Source: Planctomycetota bacterium (GTDB taxonomy: Bacteria > Planctomycetota > UBA1135 > UBA2386). From it: a stretch of 64,000 bases of DNA. The notes under the pieces were generated by a model. That model saw only the letters and a list, made by a program, of their open reading frames with translations, did no database searches and was not told the DNA's origin. The translations under genes and the position numbers were made by a program. Positions 49,081 to 61,408 of this stretch are shown in pieces (the first letter of the stretch is position 1; the number at the start of each line of letters is the position of its first letter). The stretch spans positions 1 through 64,000 of the forward strand of contig JAEUHR010000028.1 of assembly GCA_016794425.1 (NCBI GenBank), given 5' to 3'.

Positions 49081-52000
49081 ATGGCAAGCAAGAAGAAGGC
49101 AGACGGTGAGAATCCGACCCGGGGCAGCAAGCCCCGCAGCAAGCCGGCCGGCGGCCGCGGCGGTGCGCCGCGACGCGGCGGCAGTGAGGGCCGGGAGCCC
49201 GCGGCGAGCGGCGGCGGTGGTGCCGGCGTGGCCGCACCCGCGACCGGGCGCATCGTGGTCGAACGCGAAATCGGCGGCCGCACGCTGTCGATCGAGACGG
49301 GCCGCATGGCCAAACTGTCCGATGGCGCCTGCGTCGCCCGCTACGGCGACACGATGGTGCTCGCGGCCGTCAACAGCAGCAAGGCTCCGGACGGCATCGA
49401 CTTCTTCCCGCTGACCGTCGACTACCGCGAGAAGACCGCGGCGGCGGGCATCATCCCGGGCGGCTTCTTCAAGCGTGAAGGCCGGCCGACGACGAAGGAG
49501 ATCCTGGCCTCGCGCCTGATCGACCGTTCGATCCGGCCGATGTTCCCGGACGGGTTCCGCCGCGACGTGCAGGTGCTGTCGCAGGTGCTGTCGACCGATC
49601 GTGAGAACGATCCCGACGTCGTCGCCGCGATCGCTTCGTTCGCCGCGCTGGCGCTGAGCTCGCTGCCGCACGGCAAGTCGCTCGGCATGGTCCGCATCGG
49701 CCTCGTCAACGACAAGCTGGTCGTCAATCCGCTTTGGAGCCAGCTGCAGAGCGACGCCAACCGGCTCAACCTGACGGTGGCGGGCCACGACGAGGCAGTC
49801 GTCATGGTCGAAGCCGGCGCCAAGGAAGTCAGCGAGCAGACGATGCTCGAAGCGCTCGAGCTGGCCCACAAGACCGTGTGCGAGATCGTCGGCATGGTCG
49901 AGGAGCTGGTGCAGAAGGCCGGCAAGCCGAAGATGTCGTTCACGCCGCCCGAGGTCGATCAGGCGCTGGTCGACGCGATCGAGGACGAGTTCGGCACTCT
50001 GCTGCGCAGTGCGCCGGTGACGCCCGGCAACAAGCAGGCGCGCAGCGCCGCGATCAAGGCAGCCAAGGAGAAGGCGGCCGAGAAGTTCCATGCGCCGCGC
50101 ACCGCGACCGAGACCGAGGCGAAGGCGTGGAACGCCAAGGTCGCCGCGATCCTCGGCGACATGGTCAAGGACGCCGAACGCCAGGCGATCCTCGGCGGCA
50201 CGCGCGCCGATGGCCGCGACCACAAGACGATCCGCCCGATCACGATCGAGGTCGGCGTGCTGCCCCGCGTGCACGGCTCGGTGCTGTTCACGCGCGGTGA
50301 GACGCAGGCGCTCGGCGTCGTGACGCTCGGCGGCACCGACGACCAGCAGATCATCGACGGCCTGATGCCGGAGCAGAAGAAGCGCTTCCTGCTGCACTAC
50401 AGCTTCCCGCCGTTCTCGGTCGGCGAGACCAAGCGCATGCTGGCGCCCGGTCGCCGCGAAATCGGCCACGGCGCGCTGGCGGAACGCGGCCTCGAGTGCG
50501 TGCTGCCGGCCAAGGAGGCGTTCCCCTACACGATCCGCATCACCAGCGAGATCCTCGAGTCGAACGGCAGTTCGTCGATGGCGACGGCCTGCGCCGGCAC
50601 GCTCGCGATGATGGACGCCGGCGTGCCGATCCAGCAGCCGGTCGCGGGCATCGCGATGGGCCTCGTGATGGAGGGCAAGCGCTACGCGATCCTGTCCGAC
50701 ATCCTTGGCAGCGAGGACGGCTGCGGCGACATGGACTTCAAGGTCGTCGGCACCGGGCGCGGCATCACCGCGCTGCAGATGGACATCAAGTGTGATGGCC
50801 TGACGCGCGCGATCATGGCCGAAGCGCTCGACCAGGCGCGCGAAGGCCGCATGCACATCCTGCGCGAGATGCTGAAGGTGATTCGCGCACCGCGGGCCCA
50901 GCTGAGCCCGAACGCGCCGCGGCTCGAGTCGGTGCAGGTGCCGAGCGAGAAGATCGGCCTGATCATCGGCCCGGGCGGCAAGAACATCCGATCGCTGCAG
51001 GAGCAGTTCGAGTGCAAGATCTCGATCGAGGACGGCGGCATGTGCACGATCACCGGCGTCGACGCCGCGAAGGTGCAGGCCTGCGTCGAGCACATCCGCG
51101 CGATGACTGCCGAGGTCGAACTCGGTTCGGTCTACGAAGGCCGCGTCACCGCGATCAAGGAGTTCGGCGCGTTCGTCGAAATCCTGCCGGGCCAGGAAGG
51201 CCTCGTGCACGTCAGCGAACTGTCGGACGGCTTCATCCGCGCGGTGACCGATGTCGTGCGCATCGGCGACACCTTGAAGGTCAAGGTCATCGCGATCGAC
51301 GACTTCGGCAAGGTCAAGCTGAGCCGCAAGGCGCTGCTGCTGGCCGAACGCGGTGCGGCGCCGGCCGGCGATGCCGGGGCCGGGGCCGCGCCTGCCGGTG
51401 AGCAGGGCGAGCGGTTCGAACGGCGTGACCGCGGCGAGCGGCGCGACCGCGGTGAGCGCCCCGAGCGCGGTGACCGCCCGGAACGCGGTGACCGCCCGGA
51501 ACGCGGTGACCGCCCGGAGCGTGCGGAGCGTCCGGAGCGCAGTGAGCGTCCGGATCGCGGCGAACGCGGGGATCGTCCCGAGCGTGGTGACCGCGGCGAC
51601 CGGTGGGATCGTGGCGGTGAGCGCCGCGACCGCGGTCCGCGGCGCGACGAGTTCGAGCGCGCCGACCGTCCGGAACGCGCGGACCGTCCGGAACGCGCGG
51701 ATCGCCCCGAGCGGGCCGACCGCCCGGCTCGCGCCGACCGCCCGGAACGCACCGACCGCCCGGAACGCACCGACCGCCCGGAACGCGGGGACCGTCCGGA
51801 ACGCGGGGATCGCCCCGAGCGGGACGAGCGCCCGGCTCGCGCCGACCGCCCCGAGCGGGCCGAGCGTTGGGAGCGCGGCGAGCGCCCCGAGCCGCGCCGT
51901 GACGACCGAGGCCCGCGCAGCGACGCTCCGTTCCGCCAAGAGCGCGGTGAGCGTCCCGAGCCGCGCCGCGAGGAGCGCGGACCGCGCAGTGACGCGCCGC

Positions 52001-52473
52001 CGATGCGCGAGGACCGCGGCGATGGCCCGCGGCATGGCCGTCCGCCGCACCGCGACGAGCCGCGTGAGGAGCGCCGCGAGCGCTTCGAGCGCGCACCGCA
52101 CGGTGGCCGGCGCGACGAGTTCGAGACTCCCGAAGCCGGGCGGGCCGACCGCGGTCCGCGCGACCGGGACCAGGAACGCGCGCCGCGCGGCGACCGACCG
52201 TTCGGTCGCGACCGCGACCAGGGCCGCGGTGGCCGGGGTGGCGAGAACGACCGTGGCCGCGAACCGCGCGACGACCGCGGTCGCAGTGAGCGGCCGGCTC
52301 GTTCGGCCTTGCCGATGAGCGAGTTCGGCGACGACGCCGAAACCGAACGCCCGGTGGCGGCGCGGCCGACAGGCCCGCAGGTCGGCGAACTCGAGTCGCT
52401 GGACAACCTGCTCGGCGACGAAGGCCCCGGCGAACGGGGGCCGCGCGGCCGTGGCGGCCGTCGGCGTCGCTGA
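49081..52473 (+). CDS. pnp: Polyribonucleotide nucleotidyltransferase with extended Arg/Asp/Glu repeat tail
   Basis: PNPase degrades RNA 3' to 5' phosphorolytically. The 1130-residue product has a disordered basic N-terminal extension (about 55 residues), two RNase PH domains with catalytic motif SEDGCGDMDFK near residue 545 (Asp and Lys kept), a KH domain (IGLIIGPGGKNIRSL near 625) and an S1 domain (VYEGRVTAIKEFGAFVEILP near 682). From about residue 758 on comes a 370-residue tail with about 15 RPER units (DRPERG, DRPERA and similar), Arg/Gly stretches, then an acidic SEFGDD and ESLDNLLGDE end. Usual PNPase is about 700 residues. The tail probably binds RNA or partners like the RNase E C-terminus; this is inferred. 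Confidence 0.97.
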   Translation: MASKKKADGENPTRGSKPRSKPAGGRGGAPRRGGSEGREPAASGGGGAGVAAPATGRIVVEREIGGRTLSIETGRMAKLSDGACVARYGDTMVLAAVNSSKAPDGIDFFPLTVDYREKTAAAGIIPGGFFKREGRPTTKEILASRLIDRSIRPMFPDGFRRDVQVLSQVLSTDRENDPDVVAAIASFAALALSSLPHGKSLGMVRIGLVNDKLVVNPLWSQLQSDANRLNLTVAGHDEAVVMVEAGAKEVSEQTMLEALELAHKTVCEIVGMVEELVQKAGKPKMSFTPPEVDQALVDAIEDEFGTLLRSAPVTPGNKQARSAAIKAAKEKAAEKFHAPRTATETEAKAWNAKVAAILGDMVKDAERQAILGGTRADGRDHKTIRPITIEVGVLPRVHGSVLFTRGETQALGVVTLGGTDDQQIIDGLMPEQKKRFLLHYSFPPFSVGETKRMLAPGRREIGHGALAERGLECVLPAKEAFPYTIRITSEILESNGSSSMATACAGTLAMMDAGVPIQQPVAGIAMGLVMEGKRYAILSDILGSEDGCGDMDFKVVGTGRGITALQMDIKCDGLTRAIMAEALDQAREGRMHILREMLKVIRAPRAQLSPNAPRLESVQVPSEKIGLIIGPGGKNIRSLQEQFECKISIEDGGMCTITGVDAAKVQACVEHIRAMTAEVELGSVYEGRVTAIKEFGAFVEILPGQEGLVHVSELSDGFIRAVTDVVRIGDTLKVKVIAIDDFGKVKLSRKALLLAERGAAPAGDAGAGAAPAGEQGERFERRDRGERRDRGERPERGDRPERGDRPERGDRPERAERPERSERPDRGERGDRPERGDRGDRWDRGGERRDRGPRRDEFERADRPERADRPERADRPERADRPARADRPERTDRPERTDRPERGDRPERGDRPERDERPARADRPERAERWERGERPEPRRDDRGPRSDAPFRQERGERPEPRREERGPRSDAPPMREDRGDGPRHGRPPHRDEPREERRERFERAPHGGRRDEFETPEAGRADRGPRDRDQERAPRGDRPFGRDRDQGRGGRGGENDRGREPRDDRGRSERPARSALPMSEFGDDAETERPVAARPTGPQVGELESLDNLLGDEGPGERGPRGRGGRRRR
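51420..51900 (+). repeat. 18-base codon repeats encoding RPER hexapeptides in pnp
   Basis: Coding DNA with reiterated 18-base units of the form GACCGCCCGGAACGC, in phase with the frame. Units vary only at third positions and at the sixth codon (Gly, Ala, Thr, Ser, Asp). The tract can expand or contract by recombination without losing the frame. Confidence 0.75.
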
Positions 52474-52524
52474 GACGGTCTCGCGGGGGCAGCGGGCCGC
52501 GCTGGGTGCGGCCCGCACCCCTAG

Positions 52525-52654
52525 CTGATGACTTGCGTGGATCACCGGTCCCGAGGCCGCGCGCCCGCACTGCGCATTCGGTTCCGTCGCCTCCTCCGTC
52601 GACCCGGACGGTCGCGCCCCGTCGCGCCCGACCGTGATCCACGCAAGTCATCAG
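52525..52654. repeat. Dispersed inverted-repeat element, copy D
   Basis: A perfect 21-bp inverted repeat (52525-52545 with 52634-52654; arm begins CTGATGACTTGCGTGG and continues ATCAC) encloses an 88-base GC-rich core. The arm shares CTGRTG and TTGCGTGG with copy A. It lies just after pnp, where it may also stop or protect the pnp transcript. Confidence 0.72.
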
Positions 52655-52666
52655 TTCCCGTGGGGG

Positions 52667-52683
52667 CTTCGGCTCGGCCGAAG
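52667..52683 (+). promoter_or_regulatory. 7-bp hairpin before the sigma-54 activator gene
   Basis: CTTCGGC and GCCGAAG pair around TCG, 8 bases ahead of the -10-like TAGCAT at 52691. Possible operator or remaining part of the pnp termination region. Confidence 0.3.
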
Positions 52684-52690
52684 TGGCGGC

Positions 52691-52696
52691 TAGCAT
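52691..52696 (+). promoter_or_regulatory. -10-like TAGCAT before the sigma-54 activator gene
   Basis: TAGCAT ends 9 bases before the ATG at 52706, within the string TAGCATCGC also found before the kinase gene at 36881. Confidence 0.35.
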
Positions 52697-52705
52697 CGCG
52701 ACGCC

Positions 52706-58375
<5,670 letters not shown>

Positions 58376-58385
58376 TTTCGTTTGG

Positions 58386-58418
58386 AATCGGCCGTCGAGA
58401 GTTGGCCGATTTCTTTTT
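58386..58418 (+). terminator. Intrinsic terminator
   Basis: AATCGGCC (58386-58393) and GGCCGATT (58404-58411) form a perfect 8-bp stem with a 10-base loop, followed by TCTTTTT. It is the only classical rho-independent terminator I see in the window and ends the sigma-54 activator transcript. Confidence 0.88.
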
Positions 58419-58436
58419 GGGACGACTCAACCTGCT

Positions 58437-58450
58437 GTGGCAAATGCCAC
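58437..58450. promoter_or_regulatory. Palindromic site GTGGCA-AA-TGCCAC
   Basis: Perfect 6-bp arms with a 2-base spacer, flanked by a looser CTGC and GCAG. It lies 114 bases before the small secreted-protein gene (58565) and just after the activator gene's terminator. A transcription-factor operator is plausible; the regulator could be the upstream activator itself. Confidence 0.35.
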
Positions 58451-58564
58451 TAAAGCAGCACGATCCGGCGTGACCGATAGCGCGGACCAACGGTTGCTCT
58501 GGTCGAGCAGCCCGCTGGTTCCCATCTCGAGTCTTCGACGGGCAACTTGCCTGGACGTCATCCC

Positions 58565-58942
58565 ATGAGCCTTCGCCTCGCCGTTCGTTCTGCCGTGATC
58601 GGCTTCCTCCTGGTGGCGTCCCTGACCTGCCAGGTCACACTGAAGCGGGGCGCGGTCGTGTTCCATGGCAGCGCCAGCAACACGTCCGCGCCGGCGACGA
58701 TCGACGAGGGCCGCGTGAAGGCCGCGACCAAGGAGTGGCAGAAGATCGAGGCCGAGGGGATCGACGTGACCTCGGCGCAGGGCAAGCAACTGCTGGCGCA
58801 GATGAACGCCAAGATCCGCGAGGCGGTCAAAGCGGTGGCGAGTGCCGAGGGCCGCGACATGGTCGCGCGCAAGGACGACATCAGCGACCGGCAGGGGCGC
58901 GACGTCGCCGACCTCACCGACAAGGTGATCGCGCAGCTCTGA
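58565..58942 (+). CDS. Small secreted helical protein of unknown function
   Basis: The 125-residue product has a signal peptide (AVIGFLLVASLTCQ). The mature part is charged and helical (ATKEWQKIEAEGIDVTSAQG, QMNAKIREAVKAVASAEGRD), with no family recognised. The ATG at 58565 is the start that begins the signal. It is the first gene after the sigma-54 activator and its palindromic site, so it could be a target of that regulator; no GG-N10-GC sigma-54 promoter is visible between them. Confidence 0.65.
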   Translation: MSLRLAVRSAVIGFLLVASLTCQVTLKRGAVVFHGSASNTSAPATIDEGRVKAATKEWQKIEAEGIDVTSAQGKQLLAQMNAKIREAVKAVASAEGRDMVARKDDISDRQGRDVADLTDKVIAQL

Positions 58943-59036
58943 TCCGATCCCGCCTTCCGGCCCCGGGGCGCAGGATCCTCGATCCGGCCGGACAAAAGTC
59001 GTCGCCACCCGACCGCCTGCCGCGCAGAATCCCCCC

Positions 59037-60617
59037 GTGCCGACCGCACTCGGTCCGATCTGGTGCTTGGCGTGGAACAGGTGCGAGCGACGCCCGTCAG
59101 GCGTCGGTAGCACCGGCACTTGCATCGCCAGCCAGGGTCCGGTCCGCGCCGAGCGCCAGTCCCGTGTCGGTCGCGGGCGGCGGGCGGTGCCGGGGGTGCT
59201 GCTGCTGTTCGCCGCCTGCGTCGCCGCCGAGCCACAACGGCTGGATCCGCGCGTCGTCGAAGGCGCGGTCGCCGAAGGTGGTGCGCCGCCGTCGCGCGGG
59301 CCGCTCACGTGGGGCATCGGCGACACGCGCGTCGTACCGGCCGCGGACGTCGAGCCGCAGGATCCACAGGAGAGCGCCGAGCAGCGGGATGCGCGGCTGC
59401 GCGTGCAGTTCGGCAGCAGCGTGCTGATCGGACCCGATGGCCGACTGACGAAGCAGTACTTCCTGGCCGGCGAGCTGAGCTCGACGTTCTTGAAGCTGAT
59501 CGCCGAGATCTCGGCGGAGAAGCCGCCGACCCCGCGCGCGCAGGCACCGGTGCCGATTCCGCCGCCGGGCACCAGGGTCGGCGGCGTCGACGCGCGCAGC
59601 ATCCTCGGTCGCATGCTCGGCACCCACGAAGTCGAGATCACCTACGTGCCCGACTTCGAGGTGCTCAGTGGTGCGGTCCTGGTCGACCCGCCGGGTGCGA
59701 ACCAGCCGCCCGCCGTGCGCGGGGCGCCGCTCGACGCGAACGTCGCCGCGGCGCCGACCGTCGCGCTGGCGCTGGTCACGGCGCAGCCGTCGGCTCTGGC
59801 GGCGTTCGAGGCCGCGCTCGACCTGTTCTACAGCAGCATTCCGCAGATCGAGATCACCGTGCAGGTCGTCGAATACCAGGCGGCCGACGCGCTCGCGTTC
59901 GGCGTCAGCGGCGTGCAGGCGGGCACGACGACGTTGCCGGTGCTCGAGAACCTCAGCAGCAGCCAGCTGGTGCGCTCGTACACGTCGATCTTCCCGCTGC
60001 GGCAGCCGGTGGTCGGCGCCTCACCGGTGACCGACGTGGGGTTGTTCACGCTCGGCGGCATCCACGACAGCTGGGAGCTGAACATGGTGCTCGAGGCGCT
60101 CGAAGCGAACAACCTCGCCGACATCACCAGTTCGCCGAAGCTCGTCGTGCGCAACGGCGGCACGGCTTCGATCTCGACGCTGACGCAGTTCCCGTTCCCG
60201 CGCGCGAAGATCAACCAACTCGGCACCGAGGTCGCGACCGACATCGAGTTCAAGCCGGTCGGTGTGCGCATGAACATCGTGCCGGTGATCGCCGGCACCG
60301 ACTCGGTGATCCTGCAGGTCTACGCCGACGTGTCGGCCATCACCGGCTTCGCGGCGACGAGCCCGGTCAGCACGCCGATCACCAGCACGCGCACCGCGGT
60401 CACCACGGTCTACCTGAAGGACGGCCACACGCTGGTGATCGGCGGCCTGAAGTCGGAGACGAAGTTCGAGGCCGAGACCAAGGTGCCGCTGCTCGGCGAC
60501 ATTCCGCTGCTCGGCTTCCTGTTCCGCTCGACGTCGACGACGCGCAACGAGACCACGGTCGAGTTCCACATCCGGCCGCGCATCGTCACCGACCGCGGAT
60601 CGCCGACGTCGTTCTGA
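59037..60617 (+). CDS. Secretin-family outer-membrane channel protein
   Basis: The C-terminal half (about residues 280-515) is a secretin domain: EITVQVVEYQAADALAFGVSG, NNLADITSSPKLVVRNGGTASI, KDGHTLVIGGLKSET and the signature VPLLGDIPLLGFLFRS followed by EFHIRPRIV. These multimerise into the outer-membrane pore of type II, III or IV pilus systems. The N-domains are short and atypical, and no other secretion genes are nearby. The start is uncertain: GTG 59037 has CAGAAT six bases upstream but its first 50 codons overlap a dispersed-repeat half copy; GTG 59187, just ahead of the lipobox-like LLLFAACVAA, is the alternative. Confidence 0.85.
   Translation: MPTALGPIWCLAWNRCERRPSGVGSTGTCIASQGPVRAERQSRVGRGRRAVPGVLLLFAACVAAEPQRLDPRVVEGAVAEGGAPPSRGPLTWGIGDTRVVPAADVEPQDPQESAEQRDARLRVQFGSSVLIGPDGRLTKQYFLAGELSSTFLKLIAEISAEKPPTPRAQAPVPIPPPGTRVGGVDARSILGRMLGTHEVEITYVPDFEVLSGAVLVDPPGANQPPAVRGAPLDANVAAAPTVALALVTAQPSALAAFEAALDLFYSSIPQIEITVQVVEYQAADALAFGVSGVQAGTTTLPVLENLSSSQLVRSYTSIFPLRQPVVGASPVTDVGLFTLGGIHDSWELNMVLEALEANNLADITSSPKLVVRNGGTASISTLTQFPFPRAKINQLGTEVATDIEFKPVGVRMNIVPVIAGTDSVILQVYADVSAITGFAATSPVSTPITSTRTAVTTVYLKDGHTLVIGGLKSETKFEAETKVPLLGDIPLLGFLFRSTSTTRNETTVEFHIRPRIVTDRGSPTSF
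59060..59114. repeat. Dispersed inverted-repeat element, half copy E
   Basis: CTGGTGCTTGGCGTGG (59060-59075) matches the left arm of copies A and B. It is followed by a compound hairpin: GGTGC/GCACC (59080-59084, 59110-59114) around CGACGCC/GGCGTCG (59088-59094, 59100-59106). No right arm is found nearby. It falls in the possible N-terminal coding region of the secretin. Confidence 0.55.
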
Positions 60618-60623
60618 CGCGCG

Positions 60624-61220
60624 CTACGGTGCCGCCAGCGCCTGTTCGATCGCGGCGCGCAGCTCCTTGGCGTCGGGCGCGGTGCGCGACGGAAAGAACG
60701 CGACCGGGCGGCCGTCCTTGCCGACGACGTACTTGCAGAAGTTCCAGTTCGGCAGTGACCCGGTCGCTTCGCCGAGCAGGGCATAGACCGGGCTCTGGGC
60801 CGCACCGGCCTTGGTCCCGACCTTGGCGAACAGCGGGAACTCGACGGCGTAGCGCTCCGTGCAGAACGACCGGATCTGCTCGGCCGTGCCTGGTTCCTGG
60901 GCACCGAAGTCGTTGCTGGGGAAGCCGAGCACCGTGAAGCCGCGCGGCGCCAGCTCGGCGTGCAGGCGCTGCAGTCCGGCGTACTGCGGCGTGTAGCCGC
61001 ATTCGCTGGCGACATTGACGACCAGCGCGACCTTGCCGCGCAGCGAGGCGAGGTCGACCGTCGAGCCGTCGAGGGCGGGAGCGCGGAGCGAATACAGATC
61101 CATGGCGGCGGGCGCAGGGGTTTCGGTGGCGGGCGCGGTCGGCGAGCTGCCGGTGCAGGCGGCGGCCGTGGCAGCGAGCAGGCCGAACGTGAGGCGGCGG
61201 ACGGGGTGCATCAGTGGCAT
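60624..61220 (-). CDS. Glutathione peroxidase-family lipoprotein
   Basis: The 198-residue product has a lipobox (ATAAACTG) in its N-terminal 25 residues, so it is attached to the periplasmic membrane. The thiol peroxidase fold follows with NVASECGYTPQY (catalytic Cys in place of selenocysteine), GFPSNDFGAQEPGT (catalytic Gln) and LPNWNFCKYVVGKDG (catalytic Trp). It should reduce peroxides with thiols such as thioredoxin. It converges on the secretin gene with a 6-base gap. Starting at the ATG 61220 or at 61211 makes little difference. Confidence 0.9.
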   Translation of the reverse strand: MPLMHPVRRLTFGLLAATAAACTGSSPTAPATETPAPAAMDLYSLRAPALDGSTVDLASLRGKVALVVNVASECGYTPQYAGLQRLHAELAPRGFTVLGFPSNDFGAQEPGTAEQIRSFCTERYAVEFPLFAKVGTKAGAAQSPVYALLGEATGSLPNWNFCKYVVGKDGRPVAFFPSRTAPDAKELRAAIEQALAAP

Positions 61221-61408
61221 CGCAGCGGGTCTTCGTCGGGGTGTCGAGGGTCGGATGCGGATCGGCCGCGGCCGACGCGACCGGGTGTGGCGATCGGCCC
61301 CGGCGTGCGGGAGGATGGGGTGGTCCGGCAGCCGCCGGTGCGCGCCGCGCCTGTCGGCCGTCGCGAGGTCGACAATGTGGCCTGCTGCCACGGCCACGAG
61401 GTGCGCTC

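Noticed and set aside
51420-51900. CRISPR-like short direct repeats
   Set aside because: The units are contiguous coding repeats with no spacers, in frame with pnp; no cas genes are present.
48691-52545. Long minus-strand frame opposite rpsO and pnp
   Set aside because: It is open because the pnp tail is repetitive; it has no start context or domain.
58376-58564. Sigma-54 promoter (GG-N10-GC) before the small secreted protein
   Set aside because: I checked TGG-containing stretches there; the nearest candidates have spacings of 11-13, not 10, so no sigma-54 promoter is claimed.
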